64,000 nucleotides of DNA from Cervus elaphus (taxonomy: Eukaryota; Chordata; Mammalia; Artiodactyla; Cervidae): contig NC_057831.1 of NCBI RefSeq assembly GCF_910594005.1, positions 38,522,001 to 38,586,000 on the forward strand, in the 5' to 3' direction. The position numbers were made by a program, and so were the translations under genes. The stretch's first letter is position 1. The number at the start of each line of letters is the position of its first letter. Below are positions 1 through 11,103 of this stretch, piece by piece. Under the pieces are notes generated by a model. The model was not told the origin of the DNA. It did no database searches and was given only the letters and a program-made list of their open reading frames with translations.

Positions 1-649
1 ACACACATCTCATATATTGGGGTTGAGGGAGCAGAATGTTTCAGGGAGAAAGACTAACATATGGAAAGACTTTTTGGTGACATGGAGAATAGCACCCTAA
101 GCATTAAAAGTAGTGGATGTGGAGCTTGAAGGGTTGAAGGGACAGACCAAGGCTATGTGTGCGGAAATCATATTAAGGTTTGGACTTTGTTCTAAGAGCA
201 ATACAAAGCTATTATAGGGATTTAAATGGTAGTGAAGGCTAGGATAGGATTAGCTGTGTTTCAGTGTGAGTTATGGTTGGAAAGAAGGCAAAGGTAGATG
301 TGGGGTGGCCAGTTGTTAGTCTACTGCCATCTTTAGGAAGTGATATTATCCTTCTTGGTGGGAGTAGAGATGAAGAAAAAGACAGTCTAGAAACAATCTT
401 AGGAGGTCCTTGGTGTCAGGATCATGGTTGATCTCCATGTTACCAAATTCAATAGTCAATTCTCTGTCCTAATCTTGGCATGTATTTGACACTAATTGAT
501 CATGCCCTTATTGATCATGCCCTTCTTCTTCCCTTTGTTCTGGGCTGCCATCCTCCCTTCAATCTCCCCTGATGCCACTGATCACTTATTATTCTGCTTT
601 GCTGTATTGCTGTCATCTTTGAGGCTTATAAATTATTTTCCTTCTGCAA
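1..649. other. Unassigned non-coding stretch
   Basis: No open frame of interest and no repeat that I recognise. Composition is ordinary mammalian AT-rich DNA. A short direct duplication, ttgatcatgccctt, occurs at about 496-523. Confidence 0.5.
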
Positions 650-1013
650 TTGACTGAATGTTTTTTCCTCCCAGCCCCCAAATTCATACATTGAAATCCT
701 AACCCCCAGTGTGATGGTATTAGGATATGGGGCCTTTTGGAGATGATTAGATCATGAGGGTGGTGCCTCCGTTCATGACTGGGATTCATGACCTTATTAT
801 AATGGGGACCCCAGAGAGCTTTCTAGCTCTCTTTCTTCTTTTTGAGAATATGACGAGAGTTCTGTGAACCAGAGACAGGGCTCTCAATAGAATCCAACCA
901 AGCTGGCACCTTGATCTCAGACTTCCAGTCTCCCGGACTGTGAAAAATAAATTTCAGTTTTTTATAAGCCACCCTGTCCTATGGTACTTTGGTATAGCAG
1001 CCTGAACTAAGAT
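650..1013 (+). mobile_element. Solo LTR, MaLR type (MLT1/MST-like)
   Basis: The block has the order of landmarks of a mammalian MaLR (ERVL-class) LTR: a 'cccccaaattcatacattgaaa' type opening, 'cccccagtgtgatggtatt', 'ggggccttttggag', a 'tcatgagggtggtgcc' segment, 'cttccagtctcc', and an AATAAA signal near 947 followed by 'gccaccctgtc' and 'tatagcagcctgaactaag'. No internal region follows, so it is a solo LTR. It is diverged and ends are approximate. The subfamily is inferred from memory of the consensus. Confidence 0.75.
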
Positions 1014-1572
1014 TTCTCCTTTTAGTCAATCCCTTACAAATTATTATTTCCAGCTGAACTCCTCCAGGACTTCTGTATCCAGTTGATATCTCCATTTAGC
1101 TATCTAACAGTTTTGAAAAGTATCAAATCCAAAGTGAAACTGTTAATTTTACCCCTTGTCTTCCATGTTTTGTGACTCTATTTTTCTAGTTACTCAAAGC
1201 AACTAGAGTTATCAGTGCTTTTCTCATAATTCATATCCAGTTCCTTAGCACATCCTGGATATTTGCTGTAGGTTAACTGCCTTAATGAGCTCAGTTTAAT
1301 GACATCCTTGTATCCATATCTGTTGCAATGCAGCTTTGCAACTTTTTCCATGAAAATATAGAGTCTGTTTTCCAACCTTTGAGTATAAGCTAGTTTTGTC
1401 AATAGGATGAGCAACTGTACAACAGAGGTGGACAGCAGCCAGACTATGTTTAAAAGCAGAACTCTGACCCATAGCCTGCAGCAACCAGTCCAGGGAGCCA
1501 ACATCCTACTTATAGTAAGCAAGAAGTCAAGCAATTATCTGGAGCAACCATACTAGGAAGTCAAATAGTCTC
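1014..1572. other. Unassigned non-coding stretch
   Basis: No recognisable repeat. A 114-codon reverse open frame at 1190-1534 has no domain, no supporting codon pattern and no splice context; I treat it as chance. Confidence 0.4.
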
Positions 1573-1930
1573 TGTAATGGTCGGCCCCAATGGCCAGGAC
1601 ATGAGTAATAACTAACAGCTTTTCTAATTTTTGACCTCACTTCTACATGGGAAGCAACCAAAGAAAGCTACATAGGCCTCCTAACCAATCACATGGGATG
1701 GATGCACCCTTCTGGTTAGCCCAGTGACCGCATCCTCAAGCCAACAGCCTCCAATCAGGATATACCTGAAATCTCCCCCACTTTTCCTCCATAATGTTTT
1801 CTTATTCCTCCGCCTGCCTTTGAGTCTCTGCCAAATGCAAATGATGGTGGCTGACTCCATTACTGTACTAATCTCTGAGTAAATAGCCTTTGCTTGGTCT
1901 CATTTGGGTGGTCTTCATTTATTTCTGCAA
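1573..1930 (+). mobile_element. LTR-like block, probable ERV1-type solo LTR
   Basis: This stretch begins TG (tgtaatggtcggccccaatgg) and ends near CA (tttctgca). Between them are CCAAT-type motifs (ctaaccaatcac, cctccaatcagg), a decayed TATA-like element near 1790 (cataatgtttt), and a terminator-proximal block with a degenerate poly(A) signal (gagtaaatag), followed by tgcttggtctcatttg. That order (CCAAT, TATA, poly(A) signal, GT-rich end, TG...CA borders) is the structure of a retroviral LTR. I see no clear target duplication and no internal gag/pol. Family assignment is inferred. Confidence 0.5.
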
Positions 1931-3071
1931 GAATATGGTAAAGGTAACAATGTGGCCATTCTACGTCTGTGTCTCAAGAGGTCTTTCTCTTGGTTTTCTG
2001 CTGTCACCATGAGAACAAGCCTGGGCTGGCCTCCTTGGAGTTCAAGGGCTTCTTACAGCTCAGGTGTTGTTTTGAAATGAGTATGCTTGGCAGTGGGGCT
2101 GCCTGAAAGTAAGAAGCCAAAATAAGGAAGCAGAGAAACTTAGTTATTTGGGGTTATTTGGACAACATGAGGGGAGTTGAAGGATTTAACTTTTCAGTCA
2201 AGTAATGCACAAGCTGGCTGGGAATAGTGCTCTTTTGGATTATTCTTTGATGTGTACAGGATGTTAAAGAGGAGGCAGGCTCATTTGGAGGCAGAACAAC
2301 AATGCTGCTCCCAGAAACGACTGAGCCAATCAGCTTTTGCTTCATTCTGACCTCTTGAGGGTGGAAACTTCTCAGAAAGTAGCATAGACAAAGCAATAAT
2401 ATTTCCTGAAGCATTTTAAAACATAGCTTATGTAGGAAATATTTTCTTTTACAGAGTTGTGAGTGAAGACTTTGTGTTTATTAATCCTAAACAAGTATTA
2501 TGAAAAAGAAGAACAGGGACACATTTATCTAGGGAAATCTGCTACATGTGATGAGCTTAACAACCCCCCTAGGTTGGGGTTTCTGCTGTGGGGAAGTAAT
2601 GCAAATCAGCCTTCTGAGCACTCTCGAAAGGTCTGCAACCAAGGCCACAGTTTGCATTAACTAGACCACAGCTTACACCTTAACAAGAATATACCAACCA
2701 AAGAAATATTAATGAAATGAAATTTGAACCACATAAGCTAGGTTTTCAGCTTCCCAGGGTTTTCTTTTTCCCTTTGTACAAAGGATACTTTAATTTCTTT
2801 CATGACATTTCTTTTTCTTTGTGATTCACATCCAACACAGATCCCTTATACATGTGTTGTGTTTGGGGCCCAAGAATTTATAATCTCTTTACAAATCAGA
2901 CGCTGAGAACCATACAAGTGAGCCCCTCATGAGAACAGGAACTATTTTTAAGAAGTTCACTAAGAAATATCCCAAGGGCTGTCTACTGTTCATTGTTACT
3001 CAGTAGGGTTTGAATGGAACTCAGACAGCCCTTTGGGTATTTCAATCACTAGCTTTTATTCAGCGCTATGA
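1931..3071. other. Unassigned non-coding stretch with a strong hairpin
   Basis: No repeat family recognised and no credible gene. It contains the near-perfect inverted repeat at 2965-3042, listed separately. Confidence 0.5.
2965..3042. repeat. 20-bp inverted repeat with 38-nt loop
   Basis: The arm at 2965-2984 (aaatatcccaagggctgtct) pairs with 3023-3042 (agacagccctttgggtattt). Counting by eye gives 18 Watson-Crick pairs, one G-U and one mismatch over 20 positions. Outside the arms the complementarity stops. It could be the two ends of a deleted DNA transposon, a chance palindrome, or a transcribed hairpin. Confidence 0.7.
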
Positions 3072-3077
3072 TAGACA

Positions 3078-3309
3078 AGGCTTCCCAGTGGGTTGCTAGT
3101 GGTCAAGAACCTACCTTCCAATGCAGGAGATGTAAAAGATGTGGGTTCTATCCCTGAATCTGGAAGACCTCCTGGAGGAGGGTATGGCAACACACTCCAG
3201 TAATCTTGCCTGGAGAATCCCACAGACAGAGGAGCCTGGTGGGCTACAGTCCACATGGTCACAAAGAATTGGACACAACTGAAGCGATTTAACACACATG
3301 CACACATGC
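3078..3309 (+). mobile_element. Bov-tA SINE
   Basis: Sense-oriented tRNA-derived SINE: head 'aggcttcccagtggg', diverged B box (gggttctatccc), then the Bov-A body (actccagtaatcttgcctgg ... ggagcctggtgggctacag) and tail (gacacaactgaagcgattta). Flanked by a short repeat tagaca at 3072-3077 and 3310-3315. The A box region is degraded by an insertion after the head. Confidence 0.9.
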
Positions 3310-3315
3310 TAGACA

Positions 3316-3695
3316 CTAGTGGGATCTCTAGATGAAATAGACATGCCTCTTTGTCATGGAGCTGAGAGGCAAGCAGAGAAGTGTAGCCATTTGCTTACAT
3401 TGCTCTTAGATACTGTATGATGTGACAAGTGGAAAAGCATAAACATACTTTCCTAGCCTTGCCAAGGAGAGAGAGTCATCAAGATCTGTGAGAATTGTGG
3501 ACTAAAAGACTGAGGCAGGCTTGAGAAATGTCAAACTTCTCAACTTGGCTGGGATTTAAGGTGCTTTAATGATATTACTATCAATTATTGGACATTTAAT
3601 ATGTCTCAGACAACAGGCTATACTTTATATACTCTGTTCTGTTCAATAAGAACAACTGTGTAGTAGTTAACAAACTTGTTTGCAAATGAGCAAAT
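3316..3695. other. Unassigned non-coding stretch
   Basis: Nothing recognised; no open frame of note. Confidence 0.4.
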
Positions 3696-3703
3696 TCTAA
3701 TGA

Positions 3704-3920
3704 TGAAAGTGAAAGTCTAAGTCCCTTCAGTTATGTTCAACTCTTTGTGATCTCATGAACTGTAGCCTGCCAGGTTCCTCTGTCCATGGAATTCTCCAGA
3801 CAAGAATACTAGAGTGGGTAGCCATTCCCTTTTCCAGGGGATCTTCCTGACCAAAGGATTGAACCTGGGTCTCCTGTATCACAGGCAGATTATTTACTGT
3901 TTGAGCTGCCAGGGAAGCCC
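3704..3920 (-). mobile_element. Bov-tA SINE (reverse)
   Basis: Reverse copy running from the SINE tail (gtcccttcagttatgttcaa) through the body (ggaattctccagacaagaat) to the tRNA head (gccagggaagccc). The repeat tctaatga at 3696-3703 and 3921-3928 is the target-site duplication. Confidence 0.93.
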
Positions 3921-3928
3921 TCTAATGA

Positions 3929-4344
3929 AGAGAGGCCAATTAATATTCAGGGTCAATCAGGAGTGAGTGGTAGAATAAGGGTTCTTTAATTCATTAATTC
4001 AGTGAATAGTTTTGATGGCCACCTGGCTGGGTACTAGGCTTTCTGCTAGGGTCTGAGAAGACATGGCTTCTGGTCTGGGAGCCGGTATTGTCCACTGCTC
4101 CTTCATGTTGATTCTCCCTTGGTTGGGCTAGGTAAAAGATCTAAGTTATGAATGATCTCTTAGTTCCATCCAGTAGTCAATAGGAAGCCACTAAAGATGG
4201 AGAGGGAGTTTAGCCCTTTTGGTCAACATTAAGCTTTGGGAAAGGATGAATTTATGAGGCATTTTAAGAGGACAAAATGATAAGAAGGAGGCTTGTATCT
4301 TATCAAATTCAAAGTGAGTAAAGAGAAGGTTAGATACTTAAAGA
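3929..4344. other. Unassigned non-coding stretch
   Basis: Mostly unrecognised. The phrase around 4175-4200 (aataggaagccactaaagatgg) resembles reverse L2 but is too short to assign. Confidence 0.3.
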
Positions 4345-4437
4345 GATCAGTTGAGATTCATGTTGATGTTTGGCAGAAACCAACAAAATTCTATAAAGCA
4401 ATTATCCTTCAATTAAAAAATAAATTAATTAAAAAAA
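4345..4437 (+). mobile_element. 5'-truncated L1 3' end
   Basis: The phrases 'gagattcatgttgatgtttggcag' and 'ttctataaagcaattatccttc' followed by an A-rich tail match the last roughly 90 bp of the ruminant L1 whose reverse copy starts at 47263. It is a short 3'-end insertion with an interrupted poly(A) tail at about 4417-4437. Confidence 0.7.
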
Positions 4438-4563
4438 GATTAGTTGAAACTCCTTATAAACCAAGGATTGCTATAGCTGATGGGCTATGGTTGAGAAGGA
4501 ATGTCTGCTCTGGCCACAGTGGCTTTCTTTCTGCTCAGACTGCTAAGCAAAGTAACATTGACT

Positions 4564-4889
4564 AGGTGGCTTAAATAACATGCTATTTCTCACAGTTCTG
4601 GAGACAGGGAGTTCCAGGGTTAAGGGCTGGTGATTTGGTTCTTGGTGCTGGTCCTCTCCCTAGATTGCAGATAGCCACCTTCTCTCTGTCCTCACATGGA
4701 AGGGACTGGAAACTCTGGTCTCTTCTGTTGCTTTTTTTGGGGGGACTGATCCCATCATGATGACCTAGCCTTATGACTTTAGCTAACCTTAAATACCTCC
4801 CAATGTCCTCACCTCTGAATACTATTACCATAGGGATTAGGGCTTTAACATAGGAATTTGGGGGAGGCATAAACATTCAGTCCGTAATG
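4564..4889 (-). mobile_element. Solo LTR, MaLR type (reverse)
   Basis: Read on the minus strand this has the same landmarks as the LTR at 650-1013: plus-strand 'gtggcttaaataacatg', 'ctcacagttctggagaca', 'tcctcacatgg', 'acctcccaatgtcctcacct', 'gggattagggctttaacata' and 'cataaacattcagtccgtaat'. It lacks internal sequence. Diverged; subfamily uncertain. Confidence 0.7.
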
Positions 4890-5049
4890 GTGACTTATTC
4901 AGTATTCTAGATTTCTTAGAACACCAGGCAGGTGTGTCCAGCTTTCACTTTGTCATTACTTAAATTTGTTGTTGATTTGGATTGAAGAGCATCAGAAAGG
5001 TTGTTAGGTTGTGATGACTGATTTGGATTGCAATTCAGCCTAGGTAATA

Positions 5050-5240
5050 AGTGCTTCATATTTATTTAATTCTTTATGCCTAGTAAAGCACATTTATGTG
5101 TGATATTTAAAAACTGTTTTACAGAAGAGGAAGATGAGGCTCTGAGAGGTTATATAAATTTCCAAAGTTTGCATATTTGCTAAGAAGCTGGAAGGAACAC
5201 AGAATTCAGGACTTACGACTGAGTCCTGCATTCTTTCCAG
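5050..5240 (-). mobile_element. MIR SINE (reverse)
   Basis: Reverse MIR core: 'ctgttttacagaagaggaagatgaggctctgagagg' followed by a diverged 'aaatttccaaagtttgcat' and 'cagaattcaggactta'. Old and diverged. Confidence 0.65.
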
Positions 5241-5324
5241 GCTACCAAAGACTACTTTACTGACCTCAGACCATAAGGGGCTTCAACCAGTATCTCTAAA
5301 GCATAAAATAATTTGAGCTACCAG

Positions 5325-5470
5325 GGAATGTAGAGACCACCTAGTCCCAACTCTTTGTTTTGAGGTCCACAGAAATTACATGATTTGATAGATCCCAAAT
5401 TTAGGATATAATAAGAGTTGAGATGAGAACTTTTGTCTTTCAATTGCTGATACAAGATCTTCTTGACCCT
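5325..5470 (-). mobile_element. MIR3-like relic (reverse)
   Basis: 'accacctagtcccaactctt', then 'gaggtccacagaaattacatgat', resembles the reverse MIR3/MIRc end. Weak match. Confidence 0.35.
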
Positions 5471-5512
5471 AAAACATGTTTACCAATTTTCAATCTACCT
5501 AGCACCTTCCCT

Positions 5513-5731
5513 TAGGAAGCCATGGTGGCTCAGCAGGTAAAGACACCACCTGAAATGCAGGAGACATGAGTTCGATCCCTGGGTCAGGAAGATCCCCTGG
5601 AGAAGGAAATGGCTATCCACTCCAGAAATCTTGCTTGGGAAATCCCATGGACAGAGGAGCCTGGCGGGCTATATAGTCCATGAGGTTGCAAGAGTTGGAT
5701 ACATCTTAGCAAATATACAACACCACCACCT
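5513..5731 (+). mobile_element. Bov-tA SINE
   Basis: Full sense copy: tRNA head with 'ggtggctcagcaggtaaaga', B box 'gttcgatccctgg', body 'ccctggagaaggaaatggc', 'cccatggacagaggagcctgg', tail 'gttggatacatcttagcaa'. Imperfect flanking repeats around ctagcaccttccc / ctaagcaccctccc suggest the target duplication. Confidence 0.92.
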
Positions 5732-5759
5732 AAGCACCCTCCCCCCCTTAAATTATTGC

Positions 5760-5885
5760 CTCCACTTATAAGAGCAGTCTTATAAAATAAAGCAGATGTT
5801 AGCCCATTTTATTGATGAGAAAGCAGAGGTTCTGAAAGATTAGGAAACATGACTCCTATTGTGTATGTGGTAAGAGGTGAGCTAA
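5760..5885 (-). mobile_element. MIR SINE (reverse, partial)
   Basis: 'gcccattttattgatgagaa' and 'agcagaggttctgaaagattag' match the reverse MIR core; the rest is degraded. Confidence 0.55.
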
Positions 5886-6714
5886 GTATTATGAACCTCT
5901 TTTGAGAATGGATTTACTAATTTCTGATAAGTTAAGCCATGTGTCTATGAACTCAGGCATGAAGCCAGACCTTATGATTGCACATTAAGTACAATTATGC
6001 CTCTTTTACTGTGTGCCCTTCTTTTTCCCTAAGGCAGACAGAGGGTGTCCCTTCTAGTTTTTGCCTTTCAGTGTCTGAGTATGATTGCTTCCTGGACATG
6101 CCATGGCATCTATGGCTGCAAGTCTACTGTCCTCACCCTCAGATACATACCTGTTAACACTCTGACTTTCCCTGCAGATTTGCTCCGTGGATTACCTTCT
6201 GTCTAGACAGTTTGTTTATGGAAGGAAGACATCTTCTTATTGTCTGTGTCATAAACTGCTGGTTATGTCCCATCCTTCCTCCCTCCTCATCTGTCATGTG
6301 GACTCCTGTCAGAAGCAGGGTCAATTAACTTCCTACAGAGATGTTAACTTGGCAGACACAACTTGATTGATTTGTTTTAATCTGACTCATTGTTGCAATG
6401 AGAATCCCAGGTAGGAGGGATAGTCAAGCCTGAGAACCAGGGTGAATATCAAGATTGATTGCTCTTTTATTTTAGAAGAAATACAAAGTAAATAGTAGAT
6501 GGAGGCTGATGGCAGATTTGTCTGATAGATTTGTGTCATCAAAAGCTTGAATGAATTGCTTCCTTTTTATAGTATTCCTGCTTTACAGCATCAGACTCCA
6601 CTTCTCCATGTCATCATCTTTCTCTTTAAGAGCACCTGCTCTATCTTGGGTGCTGTCTTCACTGTTCAGTTAATGGCTCAGTCCAGAAACCAGAAATCAT
6701 CCTTATCAAGCTTC
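5886..6714. other. Unassigned non-coding stretch
   Basis: No repeat or gene recognised across this 0.8-kb stretch. Confidence 0.4.
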
Positions 6715-7206
6715 TTCAGTTCAGTTCAGTCACTCAGTCATGTCCAATTCTTTGTGACTCCATGGACTGCAGCACGCCAGGCCTCCCTGTCCATCACCAA
6801 CACCTTGAGCTTACTCAAACTCATGCCCACTGAGTCAGTGATGCCATCCAACTATCTCATTCTCTGTTGTCCCCTTCTCCTCCCGCCTTCAATCTTTCCC
6901 AGCATCAGGGTCTTTTCCGTTGAGTCATAAGTCCTTCCAATGAATATTCAGGACTGATTTCCTTTAGGATGAACTGGTTGGATCACCTTGCTGTCCAAAG
7001 GACTCTCAAGAGTCTTCTCCAGCACCACAGTTCAAGAGCATCAGTTCTTTGATATTCAGTTTTCTTTATAGTCCAACTCTCACATCCATACATGACTACT
7101 GGGAAAAACCATAGCTTTGACTAGATGGACGTTTGCTGGTAAAGTAATGTCTCTGCTTTTTAATATGCCGTCTAGGTTGGTCATAGCTTTTCTTCCAAGG
7201 AGCAAA
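6715..7206 (-). mobile_element. BovB LINE 3' fragment (reverse)
   Basis: The plus strand starts with repeated ttcag units (the reverse of the BovB tail), then 'gtgactccatggactgcagc', 'tgagtcagtgatgccatcca', 'gcatcagggtcttttcc', 'gaactggttggatcacc' and 'tagtccaactctcacatcca', stopping at 'tcatagcttttcttccaagg'. This is the 3' roughly 0.5 kb of BovB, encoding only the distal part of the ORF; frames are broken. Confidence 0.92.
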
Positions 7207-7484
7207 TTATTTATTCTCAGTTCCCTTATCTGCATAATCATAATCCTTACATTTATCTTATTTATCTATGTGATATTTGCATAGCTTGTAGTATGTGTTT
7301 AATAAATAAGTGTTAATGTCATTTAATTTTATGGTCAGAGTTCTATGATACTATGGTAGAAAATGAAGTGCCTTTTGTGCCTAATGGTGATAAAGTGTGG
7401 GAGGTAAGGTTTGTAAACAACTCATTTGACTAGAGTCTCTGAGATCACTAAGAGTATGCCAAGTGGAAGAGAGCTGGCAAGAAT
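7207..7484. other. AT-rich unassigned stretch
   Basis: Nothing recognised beyond ordinary AT-rich sequence. Confidence 0.4.
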
Positions 7485-7740
7485 CAGTGATAATAATAAC
7501 TAATACATACTGCTCACTGTGTACTGGGCAGTGTTCTAAGCATGCACCTGGGATAGCTGATTAAGAAATGCTATGCGTAGGCACTTTAATTATATTCCCA
7601 TTTTACAGATGCTGAGAATAGGCACAAAGAAGTAACTTCTCCAAGGTCACACTCCTAAGTGGAAACGCAGGTAAGAATGGACCCAGGTCCTTAGGCTCCA
7701 GGGTCCATGCTTCTAAACGTTCTGCTCTACTGCCCGAAGA
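7485..7740 (-). mobile_element. MIR SINE (reverse)
   Basis: Long reverse MIR: 'gtactgggcagtgttctaagc', 'tattcccattttacagatgc', 'taacttctccaaggtcacac', 'gaatggacccaggtcc', ending 'gttctgctctactgccc'. Confidence 0.85.
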
Positions 7741-7884
7741 ACAACTGTCAAGAGCAGGGCCAGGGGAGAACCTAGTGGACCTTCCACCATGGCTAGAGTG
7801 AAACATGTGGGAGGGTGGGGACTGGAAGTATGAGGGTTGCAATTGCCTAGTGGTGAGACTGAAGAGGTTGGTGAGGGTTTACTA

Positions 7885-8170
7885 GTGAAGTACTTTGATT
7901 GTCTTGCTAAAGAATCTAGATTTTATTCTATGAACAGTGAGAAGCCATGGAAGATTTCTAAGTTGGAAGTAATATGACCAGGGTTTTATTTCAGAAAGTG
8001 AATTCTAGTAGCTTGGTAGAGAGTGCACAGGAGCAGATAGAGGTCAGAAGCAAGCAGACTAGTTATGAGGGTACAAACGGACTGCACCCCTCCAAGCAAG
8101 GGATGTTGATGGCGTGAGCAGCAGGGAGGTAGCAGCAGGGATACACCCAAGAGGCAGAGTTCCTGGACTT
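7885..8170 (-). mobile_element. L2 LINE relic (reverse)
   Basis: 'attttattctatgaacagtgagaagccatgg', 'agtaatatgaccagggtttta' and 'agaagcaagcagactagttatgag' match reverse L2. Diverged, short. Confidence 0.55.
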
Positions 8171-8950
8171 GGTGGTAGGAATCACATGGTGTAGCTCATT
8201 ATGTCATTTTGTTATTCTCTTTCTCCACAATTGTCCCTGCTTATTTTTACCTGACATATGCTTCTGAGTTGGTCTAGATTTCTCTGTTATTTTTTTTCTC
8301 TCTCAAATGGCCTTTACACTGTTATTGTGGAGATTATGACACATGATAATTACAATGCTTCAGGTTATAGCTCTGTGTAAATACAGTGTGATTATTGTTC
8401 CTCTGAATTTTTTTTTTCTTAATGCTTAATGGTATACTGGGCACCAATAATCATCTAATTGCTATGTAGTTATTGAAATTAGATATGATGCTATATTAAA
8501 GGTAATGCTGATTATGAGGCAAATTTATAAGATAGATTCTTTCATTGTCTAGTTTTAGGCCTGCAAAATTTTTAAGAAGCAAAAGGTTGAAGAGGGTATT
8601 GTAATCTCAATACTCTGGCATTCAGTGCCTGTCTCATTTGGCTGTTAGGGCAACCTTTGTACACAAATGGACTGATTCTGGCCACACTCAGTACTTTGAT
8701 GAGACCTGGCAACATGAGAACCTGTAATAATGCACTGATGCATTCTGGGAAAACCATTGTTCCTGAAAATGAGGACTTATAGGACACAAGACCCTTGTAC
8801 TTTTATTTCTAGCTAGATTTTCAACCATTAAAATATTTTCTCCATTCATTATTTCTATGTTCTTGTACAGAACATATTTTTTTTCAATAATTCTACTTAA
8901 TTAGGTTTTCACTAATGTTTCTGAAATGATAACAGCAGTTTAACTTTCCA
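8171..8950. other. Unassigned AT-rich stretch
   Basis: No recognised repeat or gene. Several T- and A-runs only. Confidence 0.4.
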
Positions 8951-9949
8951 GTTATTAAAATTTGAATGTAACTTCAACAGTGGAAAAAGTAGGTAAAAAG
9001 GAAATGCACCCCAGTCTGAGCCAAGCAAATGCTCCAGTTCTGTTCACTCTGTGGCACAGCTCAATGCTGGATCTGGGGTGGCCTTGACAAGGGAAGAGAC
9101 TTGGCCATGGGGTGCAGAGATGACCAAGTCCTGGAGCCCAGGTGGGCATGTGGCAGGCATTGCTGGCACTTAAGCAGTGCATCAGATCTCTGACAGTGGC
9201 TGTTCCACACAGTTTACACTCTGATATGTGCTGAGAATCCACACGGGCCTGTACTGCTCTGCAGTGTGACTCATAACAGGGGAGGGGGCAGAGCAGCCTT
9301 GGGGTCAGTGATAGGTGGTTTAAGGGCAAAGGGGACTTGTACCTGAGGTTATGTCTGAGCAGAGCAAGGAAAACAGTTGTGGGTTTCTGCACGGGAATTT
9401 CATCAAAGGCAGCTCAGACCTCTGTCTGTGGTTGACAGAAGCCAAGAGCCCACCTGAGCACCTCCCCCCACCCCCAATGCCCTTTCTTCAGCATTCTCCA
9501 CCTCTGGGGCAAAGGTCCAGGTGCTGGGAATGTGGAAAACACATACTTAAAAGGCACAAAGCCAGCTCAGGCCTTATCTTCATGGCTTTTGCTCCAGCAA
9601 CTTGGGATCAGACACTACCTCTGCTAGGGCACAGATGGCCACTGAGCAGAGGGTAAGCCCTGCCTCATCCCCGATGCCAGCTCTAGCCCCTCCATCTCCA
9701 GCCCACTTTATACCAAGGTGATAGCTTCCAGCACACTCTGAAGAAAGACAGGACTTTTGTCTCTCTCAAACCCAGCTCTTCCAACACTCTGGGACATGCA
9801 ATCTGTATAGAGAGACTCTCACATAAAAACACCCTTTCAATACCAAAATAAGTAACTGTTTCACCTAAATTTATAGAGTTAGAGAAAGTTAACAAAGTGA
9901 AAAGGCAGAAGGACTGCTCTCAATTTAAAAAGTACGAGAAACTCTCTGA

Positions 9950-10790
9950 AGATATAAATAATGAAACAGAAATAAACTATCTATAAAGGTAAAGAATTCA
10001 AAGCATTGGTAACAAATGTGTTAACTGAATTAGGGTGAAGAATAGATGGACACCATGGAGTTTTTAACAAGGAACTAGAAAATATAAAAAAGATCTAATC
10101 ATAAGTGAAGAATTCAATAACTGAAATAAAAACAGACTAGAAAGAATGAATAGCTGACTAAGTGATACAGAAGAACACATAAGTGATCTGGACGATAGAA
10201 TAATGGAAATCACTCATTTAGAACAGCAAAAAAGAAAACTAATTAAAAAATGATAACAGTTTAAGAGATTCTTAGAATAACATGAAATGTACTGACATTC
10301 ATATTATAGGCACCTGAGAAGGAGGAGAGAGAGCAAAGGGGATTAAAAATGTACTTGAGGAATTTATGGCTGAGAAATTCCCAAACTTGAAGAAAGAAAC
10401 AGATATCCAGATATAGGAAGCCCACAGGGTCCCGAAGAAGATGAACCCAAACAAACCCACACCAAGATATATAATAATTAAAATGGCAAAATTAGAGAGG
10501 GAATTCTAAAGGCTGTAACAGAAAAACAGTCATATATAAGGGAATTCCCATAAGGCTATTAGCTGAGTTTTCTGCAAAAACTTTGCAGGTCAGAAGAAAG
10601 TGGCATGATATATTCAAAGAGCTGAAGGGGAAAAACCTGCAACCTGATACTCTACTCAGCAAGATTATCATTTAGAATTGAGGGAGACGTAAAAACTTCT
10701 CAGGTAATAAGCCAGTACTGAAAGAGGTCATTAATATTAAGTCTATCTTAAAAGAAATGTTAAAGACTCTTCTCTAAGTTAAAAAAAAAG
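9950..10790 (+). pseudogene. L1 ORF1 relic
   Basis: L1 ORF1 encodes the RNA-binding chaperone of the L1 ribonucleoprotein. Here its coding order is still readable: coiled-coil-type stretch ('aagaatgaatagctgactaag', 'gatctggacgatagaataatgg'), a central RNA-recognition region ('ggcacctgagaaggaggag', 'acaccaagatatataataat'), and the C-terminal end ('gccagtactgaaagagg', 'aagactcttctctaa' near 10775). Many stops and indels break it. Age is far greater than that of the ORF1 at 51480-52399. Confidence 0.65.
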
Positions 10791-11103
10791 AAAGTAAGAA
10801 TCTATAGGAAAGGGAGAAATCACTAAGAAAGGCAAATATATAGTAAAGAACAAGGATCAATCATTTAAATAAGCCAGTTTAAGGATTAAAAAACAAAAAA
10901 TATTGTAAAAGGCAATACCAACTTCAATGAACATTTAAGAGATAAACATGAGGAAGTAAAGGATGGCATCAAAACCCCAAAATGTGGGACGGGGGATAAA
11001 AAATGTACATCTTTTAGAATATGTTTGAATTTAAATGACTACCAGTTTAAAGCCAAGAGCTATAATGACATATATGAACCCCACAGTAACCTCAACAGTG
11101 AAA

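Noticed and set aside
1190..1534. 114-codon reverse open frame as a possible small gene.
   Set aside because: No domain, no neighbouring gene structure, and ordinary non-coding composition.
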